Below, one piece after another: positions 7,876 through 15,922 of a stretch of DNA of 41,160 nucleotides. Under the pieces are notes generated by a model, which had not been told where the DNA came from, made no database searches, and was given only the letters and a program-made list of their open reading frames with translations. The DNA is from Caballeronia sp. SEWSISQ10-4 2 (GTDB taxonomy: Bacteria > Pseudomonadota > Gammaproteobacteria > Burkholderiales > Burkholderiaceae), in contig NZ_JALPRJ010000073.1 in assembly GCF_030464885.1 (NCBI RefSeq), positions 1 through 41,160 of the forward strand, read 5' to 3'. The position numbers and the translations under genes are program-made. How positions within the stretch are numbered: position 1 is the stretch's first letter; each line of letters begins with the position of its first letter.

Positions 7876-9210
7876 ATGACCTACGTTTGCCCGACCATTG
7901 CCGAGGTTCGCAACGCTGTTGCTTCAGACGAGACCAGCGTTGAACAGTTCGTTATCCAAAGTTTCGATGCAGCGCAAGCGTCGCAAGCAGAGCTGCACGC
8001 ATTCCAGTATTTGCCGGATACGCCGCCGGTCAACCGCGCCGAAACGGCCTTGCCGCTGGCAGGGGTAGCGGTTGCGGTGAAGGACATCATCGATACCGCC
8101 GACATGCCCACCGAGTTCAACTCGCCTGCGTATGCAGGACGGCGTCCCGGACAGGATGCGTGCGTGGTCGCGCGCCTGCGCGCAGCGGGCGCGACAATAC
8201 TCGGCAAGTCGGTAACGACTGAGTTTGCTTTTCGCCATCCCGGGCCGACCGTCAACCCGTGGAACAGCGCGTTCACGCCGGGCGGATCGTCGAGCGGCTC
8301 GGCGGCCGCGGTCAGCGCAGGCATTGTTCCGCTGGCGCTCGGTACGCAGACGCAGGGATCGGTGATTCGTCCTGCCGCCTATTGCGGTGTCGTTGGCTTC
8401 AAGCCGACCTACGGCACCATCGCGAGGACCGGTGTATTGCCGCTCGCATGGTCGCTCGACCATGTCGGTTTGTTCACCAGGACCGTCGCGGATGCCGCCT
8501 ACGTGCTGAGGCTCGTCGCCGGCGCCGACGCCGGCGATCCGCATGCATCGCATGTCCCGGGCACGGGCACGGTCGCCGTCGCGAGGGCGACGGGACGCCG
8601 TATCGGCATGCTGACGAAACAGGCGGGCGGCGCGCTCGAGCCCGCACAGCAAGCCGCGCTCGACGCGCTCGCCGAACGCCTGTCGCGTGACGGCGCCGAG
8701 ATCGTCATGGTCGATCTCCCTGCAGAGATCTTCGACACACCGCGCCACGCACTGACGCTAATGGGTGTTGAAGCCGCCATCACGCATGGCGAACTCGTCG
8801 ACCGTTCGCCGGAACTCGTCAGCGCTCCGATGCGCGAACTGGTCGCGCAAGGGCGCGCGCTGCCCGCGACCGACTATGCAATGACCAGGGTTCTGCAGGG
8901 ACGCATGGCGCATCGGTTCGACCGGTGGTTCAGGGAGACAATGGCACTCGACGCGCTGCTGGTTGCGCCGGCGAGCGGCGAGCCGCCGCGTGGGCTCGAC
9001 TTTACGGGCGATGCGTCGTTCTGCGCCCCGTGGACGTTCCTGGGCGTGCCGGCCGTTACGGTGCCGGCCGGTTTCGGGCCGGCAGGCTTGCCACTGGGCG
9101 CGCAGCTTGTCGGTGCCGCGAATGGCGACGTCGCGTTGCTCGATCTGGCGGAGTGGGTCGAGCAACGGACCGGGTGGAAAGCTGCGGTTGCGGCCATTTC
9201 GGCGCAGTAA
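7876..9210 (+). CDS. Amidase-signature family hydrolase
   Basis: A 444-residue enzyme of the amidase signature family, which hydrolyses amide bonds with a Ser-cisSer-Lys triad. The parts are visible: Lys69 in AVAVKDIID, the Gly/Ser-rich loop PGGSSSGSAAAVSAG (Ser138/139 region), and the nucleophile Ser162 in TQTQGSVIRPAAYCG. The start used is ATG 7876, four bases after the binding-protein stop; an upstream TTG at 7831 would lie within that gene. Length fits AtzE- or HpxY-type amidases. From memory, an amidase also sits beside HpxW in the Klebsiella hpx locus. It may release the amide used by the first enzyme of this cluster; the exact substrate is unknown. Confidence 0.9.
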   Translation: MTYVCPTIAEVRNAVASDETSVEQFVIQSFDAAQASQAELHAFQYLPDTPPVNRAETALPLAGVAVAVKDIIDTADMPTEFNSPAYAGRRPGQDACVVARLRAAGATILGKSVTTEFAFRHPGPTVNPWNSAFTPGGSSSGSAAAVSAGIVPLALGTQTQGSVIRPAAYCGVVGFKPTYGTIARTGVLPLAWSLDHVGLFTRTVADAAYVLRLVAGADAGDPHASHVPGTGTVAVARATGRRIGMLTKQAGGALEPAQQAALDALAERLSRDGAEIVMVDLPAEIFDTPRHALTLMGVEAAITHGELVDRSPELVSAPMRELVAQGRALPATDYAMTRVLQGRMAHRFDRWFRETMALDALLVAPASGEPPRGLDFTGDASFCAPWTFLGVPAVTVPAGFGPAGLPLGAQLVGAANGDVALLDLAEWVEQRTGWKAAVAAISAQ

Positions 9211-9231
9211 GGGGCGCGGAGCGAACGAGAA

Positions 9232-9260
9232 GCGGCTGAAGACGCTCGTCTTCACGCCGC
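9232..9260. terminator. Bidirectional terminator-like hairpin between convergent genes
   Basis: TGAAGAC (9237-9243) and GTCTTCA (9248-9254) form a perfect 7-bp stem around GCTC. Five more pairs, GCGGC at 9232-9236 with GCCGC at 9256-9260, extend it past one bulged C. It lies between the amidase stop (9210) and the stop of the convergent kinase (9293). There is no clear T tract on either side. Confidence 0.55.
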
Positions 9261-9292
9261 CGCGCCTTCGAACACCGGCAGCCCGCGCGGGT

Positions 9293-10705
9293 TTAAAGCC
9301 ATACGGTAAATCTGGTTCCCGAAATCACGCTGCTTACCGTCAGTTGCCATTCGTGAGCAGTAGCGATTTCCTTGCAGATAGCCAGCCCCAGGCCCGCACC
9401 ATCGTGGCTGCTATTCGGAGCACGCCAGTACCGCTTGAAAAGGAACGGAAGGTGATCCTGGCTGATGCCAGGTCCCTGGTCCTGAACCTGAATCGAGGCT
9501 TTGTCGACGATCAGCGATACGACGCTATCGGGCGGCGAAGCATTGATCGCGTTCTCTACAATATTCTTGAGCAGGATAAACAACGCGCTCCTGTCTGCCA
9601 AGATGGGCGCCGGCGCAACCGGCACCTGAAGTTGAAGCTTCACCTGCCATCGGTCGGCCTTGCGTGACAGATACGCTACGACGTCCTGCGCAACGTCAAC
9701 ACTGTCTACCTCGCCAAAGCTGAGGTTCTGCGGTTCGCTGACCTCGGCGAGATGCAACAACTGCCGAACCTGCCGTGCCATCAGATCGACCTCGCGAAAC
9801 AGCAGTTCTCTATGCTTGATTTCAGGTTCCAGCTCGATCTGGCCTCGGATCAAGGTAAGCGGCGTTTGAAGTTCGTGCGCGGCTGACGCAAGAAATTGTT
9901 GCTGAACAGAGAAACCGTTCTCAAGTCTGCCAAGCGCTTCGTTGAAAGCGTTGAGCAGCGGCTTGATCTCACTCGGAACGCCCTTGGGCGAAAGGCGCGC
10001 GGTCAGGTTGCGCGGTGTAATCAGCGCAGCGGCGCCCGACGCTTCCCTGAGCGGCTTGAGTACCCGATGCACGGTCAAGGTCAGCGTCAACCCGAAGATG
10101 ATCGTCGCGACAAAGATCGTTATCCTGACGATAGCGGGAATCTGTTTGACCTTCGCGCCAATCATGGCGTCAATCAGGCGCGCACTCATGGCGGTCTGGG
10201 CATAGAAAACGTCATGCCCGTGTGGAATCCGAAGCGTCACGACGTCAAATGGTTTGCTGCCGATCGTTACCCGCGCGATCTTGTCCGCGGTTCGAAAAGG
10301 ATCACCGGCAATCCAGGGGGTGAGGTCCTGTGCGCCGCCCGACGCGAACAACACGCTTCCCTGCTCGTCGAGCACGCGGTACTTGAGTTCGGTGGGCACC
10401 GCCTCGAACAGCCACGCCGTCTGTCGGGCAGGCTGTACCGAGACGGGACGGCCGGCGTCGTCAAAGCGAAGCCCGTTCGCGACATCCTCAGCTCTTTCTA
10501 TTTGTTCGTGTCGCCCGATTGTCTGCTCGGGAAAGTGATTAAACGCGTAGATGACCAGAGCGGCCAGCAGAGTCATGCAGACCGCGAGCGCAGCAACGCT
10601 GGTCAACCACAGGCGCGCGGACAAACTTCGAATCCAGTGGTTGAACATGCCATATAAGAGGCGGTCGACTGCAGGCGCTGCAAGCGTGGGCTGGGATGTT
10701 GTCAC
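9293..10705 (-). CDS. Membrane sensor histidine kinase, orphan
   Basis: A 470-residue two-component sensor. It has a short cytoplasmic start, a membrane segment at about residues 30-55, a periplasmic domain of about 130 residues, a second membrane segment at 190-212, then a HAMP linker. The dimerisation box SAAHELQTPL carries His277 as phospho-acceptor. The ATPase part shows the N box NIVENAINAS and the G boxes DQGPGIS and GAGLGLAI. The ORF begins with GTG at 10705; an ATG at 10648 would still keep the first membrane helix. No response regulator gene is adjacent on either side, so its partner must be encoded elsewhere. It is convergent with the amidase cluster. Confidence 0.9.
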   Translation of the reverse strand: MTTSQPTLAAPAVDRLLYGMFNHWIRSLSARLWLTSVAALAVCMTLLAALVIYAFNHFPEQTIGRHEQIERAEDVANGLRFDDAGRPVSVQPARQTAWLFEAVPTELKYRVLDEQGSVLFASGGAQDLTPWIAGDPFRTADKIARVTIGSKPFDVVTLRIPHGHDVFYAQTAMSARLIDAMIGAKVKQIPAIVRITIFVATIIFGLTLTLTVHRVLKPLREASGAAALITPRNLTARLSPKGVPSEIKPLLNAFNEALGRLENGFSVQQQFLASAAHELQTPLTLIRGQIELEPEIKHRELLFREVDLMARQVRQLLHLAEVSEPQNLSFGEVDSVDVAQDVVAYLSRKADRWQVKLQLQVPVAPAPILADRSALFILLKNIVENAINASPPDSVVSLIVDKASIQVQDQGPGISQDHLPFLFKRYWRAPNSSHDGAGLGLAICKEIATAHEWQLTVSSVISGTRFTVWL

Positions 10706-11579
10706 GATCGGGGTGTCGGTGGCGTATCAGAATGGACCTGAACGTTCGATGTACCTTGCATGCGCTCTCTCCGGAATCAACTACTGATGGATCGGGTTGG
10801 ACGTCGCGATCGGCAGACTCACATCGTAGTCGAGCAATGCGCACTGACGGTGAACAAAAGAAGGAGAAATGGTGGAGGTTTGGTTTGCTCGCGATAAAAA
10901 TTAGGGGTCAAATCCGTAACGACATTGACCCTAAGCGCAGTATTCATGGATGAGGTACCTGCGAGAAAACGCTCGCTCGTTTTCGCATGTCATGGCGATT
11001 AGCGACCGCTCGATAGATTCGATATCCTGAATACTCATCGCGGCAAACCGTCATAGGCGGCAATACCTGATTCGGTGGGTGTGGCCGAAGGACGAGTCAA
11101 AATGCTCGCTAGAGCGACAATTCCCAATTGAGGGCATGCCTCGTTGTTCGCGGCGGGGGACACGCTTTCACGTAAGCCGATGATTGACCGGTCTCATTCG
11201 ATCTTCCTTTTCCTCCTTGTCTTCGGAGTAGGCGAGAGCTCGTGCAAATGCGGTATTTTCCCTAACCGGGCGGCATGACGCCTCGGCACCCGAATGGCGA
11301 CGCTTTGCCGAACCTAAACAAATCTGCGATTCTGCCGTTAAACAACTAACAGATGCTCGGTTAACCCGTTTGATGCCCAATGGGCCGAAAATATAGAGAG
11401 AATCGCAACATCAGGCTGCCACGCGAGCGAACATCATACGAATACAAGGGTTCCATGGACAGGCGTGGACCGGTATTCTTCATGCCTTACATCAGCCCCG
11501 ATTAGCGCAGCCAATGATGTTTTGACTCTTCCTTGAGCTGCCTCACCCCAATCACCATCCCGCAAGCAGCTATTCATCA
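10706..11579. other. Long intergenic region
   Basis: About 870 bases without a convincing gene. A 70-codon frame at 11168-11380 (minus) has odd composition and no ribosome site. Two dyads stand out: TTAGGGGTCAA (10901-10911) with TTGACCCTAA (10925-10934), and GCGAGAAAACG (10961-10971) with CGTTTTCGC (10978-10986, one bulge). Promoters for the kinase (leftward) and the diguanylate cyclase (rightward) must lie here, but I see no strong consensus. The region could hide a small RNA or a decayed gene. Confidence 0.5.
10901..10934. repeat. Inverted repeat GGGTCAA/TTGACCC
   Basis: TTAGGGGTCAA and TTGACCCTAA flank a 13-base spacer, an inverted repeat of 10 pairs with one extra G. It is about 200 bases upstream of the kinase start and 650 bases upstream of the cyclase gene. 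It could be a regulator site or a scar of a mobile element. Confidence 0.4.
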
Positions 11580-13367
11580 GTGTCCCGTTTTTCAATTGCG
11601 ATGATTAAAACACCCGCGCGCGAAACGTCGATCAGGCGGCGAATCAACTTGAGCGCAGCCAGTTTATTGCTGCCGGTGATCTTGCTGGCCGCTGGATTAG
11701 TTGTGCATCAATGGCAGGCCTATGCTGCAGCGGAGGCTGCCACGCGCGCGTTTGAACAGTTTCGCGCGACTCTGCTGGCGATGGAGAAAGTATCGGCGGA
11801 GCGGGGACCCACCAACGGAGCGTTGGGCGCGGACGCGAAAGCCGCCGTTGCCGCGCACAGCCGGATGATGTCCGCCCGCACCGAGAGCGATCGCCGGATC
11901 GCGAATTTGCTCGCCCAACTCGACCCGCATGAATGCAATGACTGTGCAGCCGCGAGGCAGAGTGTTGAAACAGCTCGTGCAAGGCTTGCGTCTGCGCGCG
12001 AAGACGTCGATGCCGTCGTCGATCTGCCCAAGGAGCGACGCGATCAGTCGGCAATATCCAGTGCGGTCAGGCATATGATCGATGTAATCCCCTGGTTCGG
12101 ATCGAGTGTCATCAGCAGCGCAAGCGCTGTCGTTCGAGGTGATCCGGACGCAGTCAACTGCCTTGGACTTGCCCGCCTGAGCGCCGATTTGCGGGAGCAG
12201 GCGGGCCAGTTGGGATCGGGGTTCACCACCGCCTTGAGCGCAAACAGGCCGCTGACCAGCGCGGAACTGCTTGCGCTCGAGCGTACCCGAGGGCGTATAG
12301 ACGCGTTGCGCGAGTTGATAGAGGCGCGGGTCGGGAATCGCCCCGCTCTGACCACTCAGGCGTTCGAGAATATGAACGCGCAGTACTTCGGGACCGGGAT
12401 AGCTTATCTCGGCGGGATTCAGGAGGCCGCGTTGCGGCCGGGCGGCGCCGGTGTATCGCCCGCGGAACTCGCGGCGAGCTATGTGCCGACAATGGCCGCC
12501 ATCACCGCCTACCGCGACGAGGTGCTGAGTTTCGCTGAAAGCGATGTGCTGGATCACCGCGACAAAGCGCGCTTGCTGCTGGGCGTTGCGGTGCTCGCGG
12601 CGATGCTTCTCACTGGCGCATTGCTAGCGGCCGGCACCGTGTTTCGGCGGCGTTTCGTCCAGCCGTTCGTCGAAGCGACTACCGTGATCAAGGAGATCGC
12701 CGAGGGCAAGTTTGCGACACCCGTTCCGCAGGCCAGCAATCGAGACGAAATACTGGGGCTCTTTAGCGCCATCGCGGTGCTCAAGGCGAACAGCATCGCA
12801 AAGATGAGCCTTGAGCGGGAGCGTGACCTTTTGATTCGCGATCTTGAGATCATGGCTGATACGGACTCGTTGACGCGCATGCTGAATCGACGCGCATTCC
12901 TTCGCAAGGCGCACCTGGCGTTGAGAGAGGCACGCGTCGGCGGCGCGACCCCTGCCTTGATCATGTTCGATATCGATCACTTCAAGGAGATCAACGATAC
13001 GTATGGCCACGCAGCCGGCGATCACGCGCTGCAGGTACTTGCCAAAGCATGCCGGGAGCTCTGCAGGCCAGCGGATATCTTTGCGCGAATTGGAGGCGAG
13101 GAATTTGCTTTGTTCACCTACGTGAACGACGTCCGCAGCGCGGTCGAGATCGCGAATCGGCTTCGGCGGCGCATAGCAGGAACGGCGGTCAACGCTGACG
13201 GGCTCGACATTACGATGACCGCGAGCTTTGGCGTCGCGGTTCCCTCGGATCCTTCAAGCCGCACTACGGTAGACGAACTGCTCAAACGTGCCGACCGGTT
13301 CCTCTATAGGGCAAAACGGGCAGGGCGTAACCGCGTCGAATCCGAACTGGACGCTCTCGCGGACTAA
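11580..13367 (+). CDS. Membrane diguanylate cyclase with periplasmic sensor and HAMP
   Basis: A 595-residue GGDEF protein that makes cyclic di-GMP. It has a membrane helix at about residues 27-48, a large helical periplasmic domain of about 280 residues (possibly nitrate/nitrite-sensor-like), a second membrane helix at about 331-352, and a HAMP linker, then the GGDEF domain. The active site is intact as GGEEF (505-509), and the inhibitory I site RPAD lies five residues before it, so product feedback is expected. The periplasmic domain has a CNDC pair (Cys119, Cys122) that might sense redox or a metal. The ORF begins with GTG; ATG at 11601 is an equally good start. It stands alone, upstream of the GYD-glutamine synthetase unit. 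Confidence 0.9.
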   Translation: MSRFSIAMIKTPARETSIRRRINLSAASLLLPVILLAAGLVVHQWQAYAAAEAATRAFEQFRATLLAMEKVSAERGPTNGALGADAKAAVAAHSRMMSARTESDRRIANLLAQLDPHECNDCAAARQSVETARARLASAREDVDAVVDLPKERRDQSAISSAVRHMIDVIPWFGSSVISSASAVVRGDPDAVNCLGLARLSADLREQAGQLGSGFTTALSANRPLTSAELLALERTRGRIDALRELIEARVGNRPALTTQAFENMNAQYFGTGIAYLGGIQEAALRPGGAGVSPAELAASYVPTMAAITAYRDEVLSFAESDVLDHRDKARLLLGVAVLAAMLLTGALLAAGTVFRRRFVQPFVEATTVIKEIAEGKFATPVPQASNRDEILGLFSAIAVLKANSIAKMSLERERDLLIRDLEIMADTDSLTRMLNRRAFLRKAHLALREARVGGATPALIMFDIDHFKEINDTYGHAAGDHALQVLAKACRELCRPADIFARIGGEEFALFTYVNDVRSAVEIANRLRRRIAGTAVNADGLDITMTASFGVAVPSDPSSRTTVDELLKRADRFLYRAKRAGRNRVESELDALAD

Positions 13368-13539
13368 GCGCTTACGGCGGACACTTTGCCGAAGGCCGGA
13401 AAACGGCACATCGCATTCCATTCCATTGCCTAAGATTAAGCTACGCGCAAAACGGTTCTCACCGTACCCGTGCAGTGGCGTTCGTGACATCGCTAGCGCG
13501 TTTGAATCCCGACATGTTTTAATCGTAAGGGGAATCGTC

Positions 13540-13833
13540 ATGGCGACTTATGTGGTTCTTGCACAATTTACAGATCAAGGGATCCGCTCCATCAAAAACA
13601 GCCCGCAACGGGCCGGTCAGGCGGCGGAAATGGCGAAAGGCTTTGGCTGCGAGATGAAGGAAATTTACTGGACGCTGGGCAACTACGACATTGTTACGAT
13701 CATCGAGGCGCCGGATGACGAAAGCCTCGCCGCATTCGGTGTCGCGCTCGGGTCCGCCGGCAATGTCCGCACACAGACGTTGCGTGCTTTCACGAAGAGC
13801 GAGTTCAGCCCGATTATCGCCAGGCTGACGTAA
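13540..13833 (+). CDS. GYD domain protein
   Basis: A 97-residue GYD-family protein, a ferredoxin-like alpha-beta fold with a dimeric alpha-beta barrel look. The defining stretch GNYDIVTIIEAPDD (about residues 46-60) is present, with the strand YVVLAQFTDQG at the start and RTQTLRAFT near the end. ATG 13540 is chosen over longer frames because AAGGGGA lies just upstream (13527-13533) and the family starts there. The function of GYD proteins is not known to me. Here it begins a same-strand run with a 67-residue unknown and a glutamine synthetase, so it may help or regulate nitrogen assimilation by that enzyme. Confidence 0.88.
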   Translation: MATYVVLAQFTDQGIRSIKNSPQRAGQAAEMAKGFGCEMKEIYWTLGNYDIVTIIEAPDDESLAAFGVALGSAGNVRTQTLRAFTKSEFSPIIARLT

Positions 13834-13891
13834 CCCGGCCAGCGGGTACACAAGCCGTTTTCTTTGCGCGATCTTTCCTCAGGAGTTCACG

Positions 13892-14095
13892 ATGAATGCA
13901 GGCAACAGAGACACCGTACGCGCCTTCGTGCAAACGGCCGAGCAGGCTGGCGAGTATGTCTGGGTCATCACGCTGGTCGACTTCACGGCACAAAACGTCA
14001 AACGTGCGCTGGTTTCAGACGAGACCTACTCAACACGCGCTGCTGCCAAAGACGCCGGCGACGCCCATTTGAAAGCACTGGAGGAAGACCGCTAG
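13892..14095 (+). CDS. Small hypothetical protein, 67 residues
   Basis: A short protein with an AGGAG ribosome site about 8 bases before its ATG and codon use like its neighbours. It reads as a small alpha-beta protein: two strands near residues 22-32 (YVWVITLVDF), then a charged helix with KDAGDAHLKALEEDR at the end. I do not recognise a family with certainty. It lies between the GYD gene and the glutamine synthetase gene in the same direction, with gaps of 58 and 79 bases, so it is probably co-transcribed and linked to the same nitrogen process. Confidence 0.7.
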   Translation: MNAGNRDTVRAFVQTAEQAGEYVWVITLVDFTAQNVKRALVSDETYSTRAAAKDAGDAHLKALEEDR

Positions 14096-14174
14096 CCGCG
14101 CCCGGGCGACCTTGCTTTCGCACGCGGACAGTCAGGTTGGTCCATAGACGAAGGGCTGGAACAGGAGAACGTTC

Positions 14175-15680
14175 ATGTCCACTACGCCAGGAGTGTCCGG
14201 ATCGCCTTTCGGGGTGTCCGTCGAACCGGGCAGCTATCGCGTCACGCGACCGGGAAGTGCGAGCGAGGTGATCGACCTTCTACAGAAACACAATATCCAG
14301 ATCGTCGATTTGAAGTTCACCGACTTACCCGGACTCTGGCAGCATTTCTCGATCACACTCCCTGAAGTCCACCCAGACCTGTTCAGCGCGGGGATCGGTT
14401 TTGACGGTTCGTCGATTCGCGGTTTCCAGGAGATCCACGAGTCCGACATGCTGTTGAGGCCGGACTCGGCGACTGCTTTTATCGATCCGGTTTGCAGCAC
14501 ACCGACACTGTCCATCATCTGCGACGTCGTCGATCCCGTGCTGCAGCAACCGTACTCGCGCGATCCGCGCTACGTCGCTAAAAAAGCGGAGAACTATCTG
14601 CGTCAGACGGGGATCGCGACGACCTGTTATTTCGGACCGGAACTGGAGTTCTTCATCTTCGACTCGATCCGCTTCGGGCAGGACCAGCACTGCGGCTACT
14701 ACTACGTAGAATCCGCCGAGGGCGACTGGAACACTGGCCGCGACGAAGGGGCGTACGGCGGCGGAAATCTCGGCTACAAGCAGCGCTACAAGGAAGGCTA
14801 TTTCCCGGTCCCGCCGAGCGACACGTTGCAGGAAATTCGCTCGGAGATTGCGCTGACGCTGCAGCAGGCGGGCGTGCAGATAGAAGTGCATCACCACGAG
14901 GTGGCGACCGCCGGACAGAACGAGATCGACATGCGTTTCCAGACACTGACGCGCATGGCCGACAACGTGATGATCTACAAATACGTCTGCAAGAACGTAG
15001 CGCGCCGGCACGGCAAAGTGGCAACCTTCATGCCGAAGCCGCTGTTTGCCGACAACGCGAGCGGCATGCATTGTCACCAGAGCCTGTGGAGAGACGGCGA
15101 AAATCTTTTCTACGACGCCGATGGGTGGGCGCTGACTTCAGAGATATGCCGGTGGTATATCGGCGGATTACTGCAACACGCGCCCGCGCTGATGGCCTTC
15201 TGCGCGCCAACGACGAACTCCTACAAGCGTCTTGTGCCGGGGTATGAGGCGCCCGTCAATCTCGCCATGTCGCAGCGCAACCGTTCGGCCGCGGCGCGTA
15301 TTCCCATGTATTCAAGTTCGCCGAATGCTCGGCGGGTCGAGTTCCGTTGCCCCGATCCTTCGGCCAATGCGTACCTCGCTTTCGCGGCGATGCTGATGGC
15401 TGGCCTCGATGGCATCGAAAACAAGACCGATCCCGGCGATCCGCTTGACCGCAATATCTACGACCTTTCGCCTGAAGAAGCCGGGAATATACGGCAGGTG
15501 CCGGGCTCTCTCGGAGACGCGCTGTTGGCGCTCGAATCCGACAACGCCTTCCTGCGCAAAGGCGATGTATTCACCGACGACGTCATCCAGACGTGGATCG
15601 AATACAAGCGCATACGCGAGCTCGACACGATTAAACTGCGGCCGCATCCATGGGAGTTTTATCTGTATTTCGATACTTAA
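14175..15680 (+). CDS. glnA: Glutamine synthetase type I paralogue
   Basis: A 501-residue type I glutamine synthetase, which joins ammonia to glutamate using ATP. Visible motifs are the N-terminal beta-grasp with DLKFTDLPGLWQH, the latch region GFDGSSIRGFQEIHESDM, FGPELEFFIFD, the metal and substrate motifs AGQNEIDMRF, MPKPLFADNASGMHCHQSL, TNSYKRLVPGYEAPVN, and the AR-RVEFRCPD glutamate-binding site. Tyr429 in NIYDLSPEE matches the adenylylation tyrosine of enterobacterial GlnA, so it may be switched off by GlnE. AGGAG lies 10 bases upstream. The long N-terminal extension of about 25 residues and the GYD neighbour suggest a second, specialised copy rather than the main glnA next to ntrBC. Confidence 0.93.
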   Translation: MSTTPGVSGSPFGVSVEPGSYRVTRPGSASEVIDLLQKHNIQIVDLKFTDLPGLWQHFSITLPEVHPDLFSAGIGFDGSSIRGFQEIHESDMLLRPDSATAFIDPVCSTPTLSIICDVVDPVLQQPYSRDPRYVAKKAENYLRQTGIATTCYFGPELEFFIFDSIRFGQDQHCGYYYVESAEGDWNTGRDEGAYGGGNLGYKQRYKEGYFPVPPSDTLQEIRSEIALTLQQAGVQIEVHHHEVATAGQNEIDMRFQTLTRMADNVMIYKYVCKNVARRHGKVATFMPKPLFADNASGMHCHQSLWRDGENLFYDADGWALTSEICRWYIGGLLQHAPALMAFCAPTTNSYKRLVPGYEAPVNLAMSQRNRSAAARIPMYSSSPNARRVEFRCPDPSANAYLAFAAMLMAGLDGIENKTDPGDPLDRNIYDLSPEEAGNIRQVPGSLGDALLALESDNAFLRKGDVFTDDVIQTWIEYKRIRELDTIKLRPHPWEFYLYFDT

Positions 15681-15922
15681 GAATGCAGTGCCGCAGATCA
15701 CGCATTCCCGCCATGTCCATGGAAGCGGACAAAAAAATGGATTAAGCAGGAAAATCGACGGTTTTCACGCAATGAACTGGAATTAATACCTGATACGCTT
15801 CACTCATTCTCCCGAAAGTGCGGCGATTCGCCGTCTCAAATCAATTCGCAGTAAGGTTCGCGAAAGCCACGATCGGACGGCGCAATGGTTTTTGAAGATT
15901 CCGTAGCATTGGCAGTAAAGAC

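Noticed and set aside
10961..10986. Hairpin GCGAGAAAACG/CGTTTTCGC as a terminator
   Set aside because: There is no T tract on either strand and no gene ends nearby.
11168..11380. 70-codon minus-strand frame in the kinase-cyclase gap
   Set aside because: There is no ribosome site, the composition is odd and no family is recognisable.
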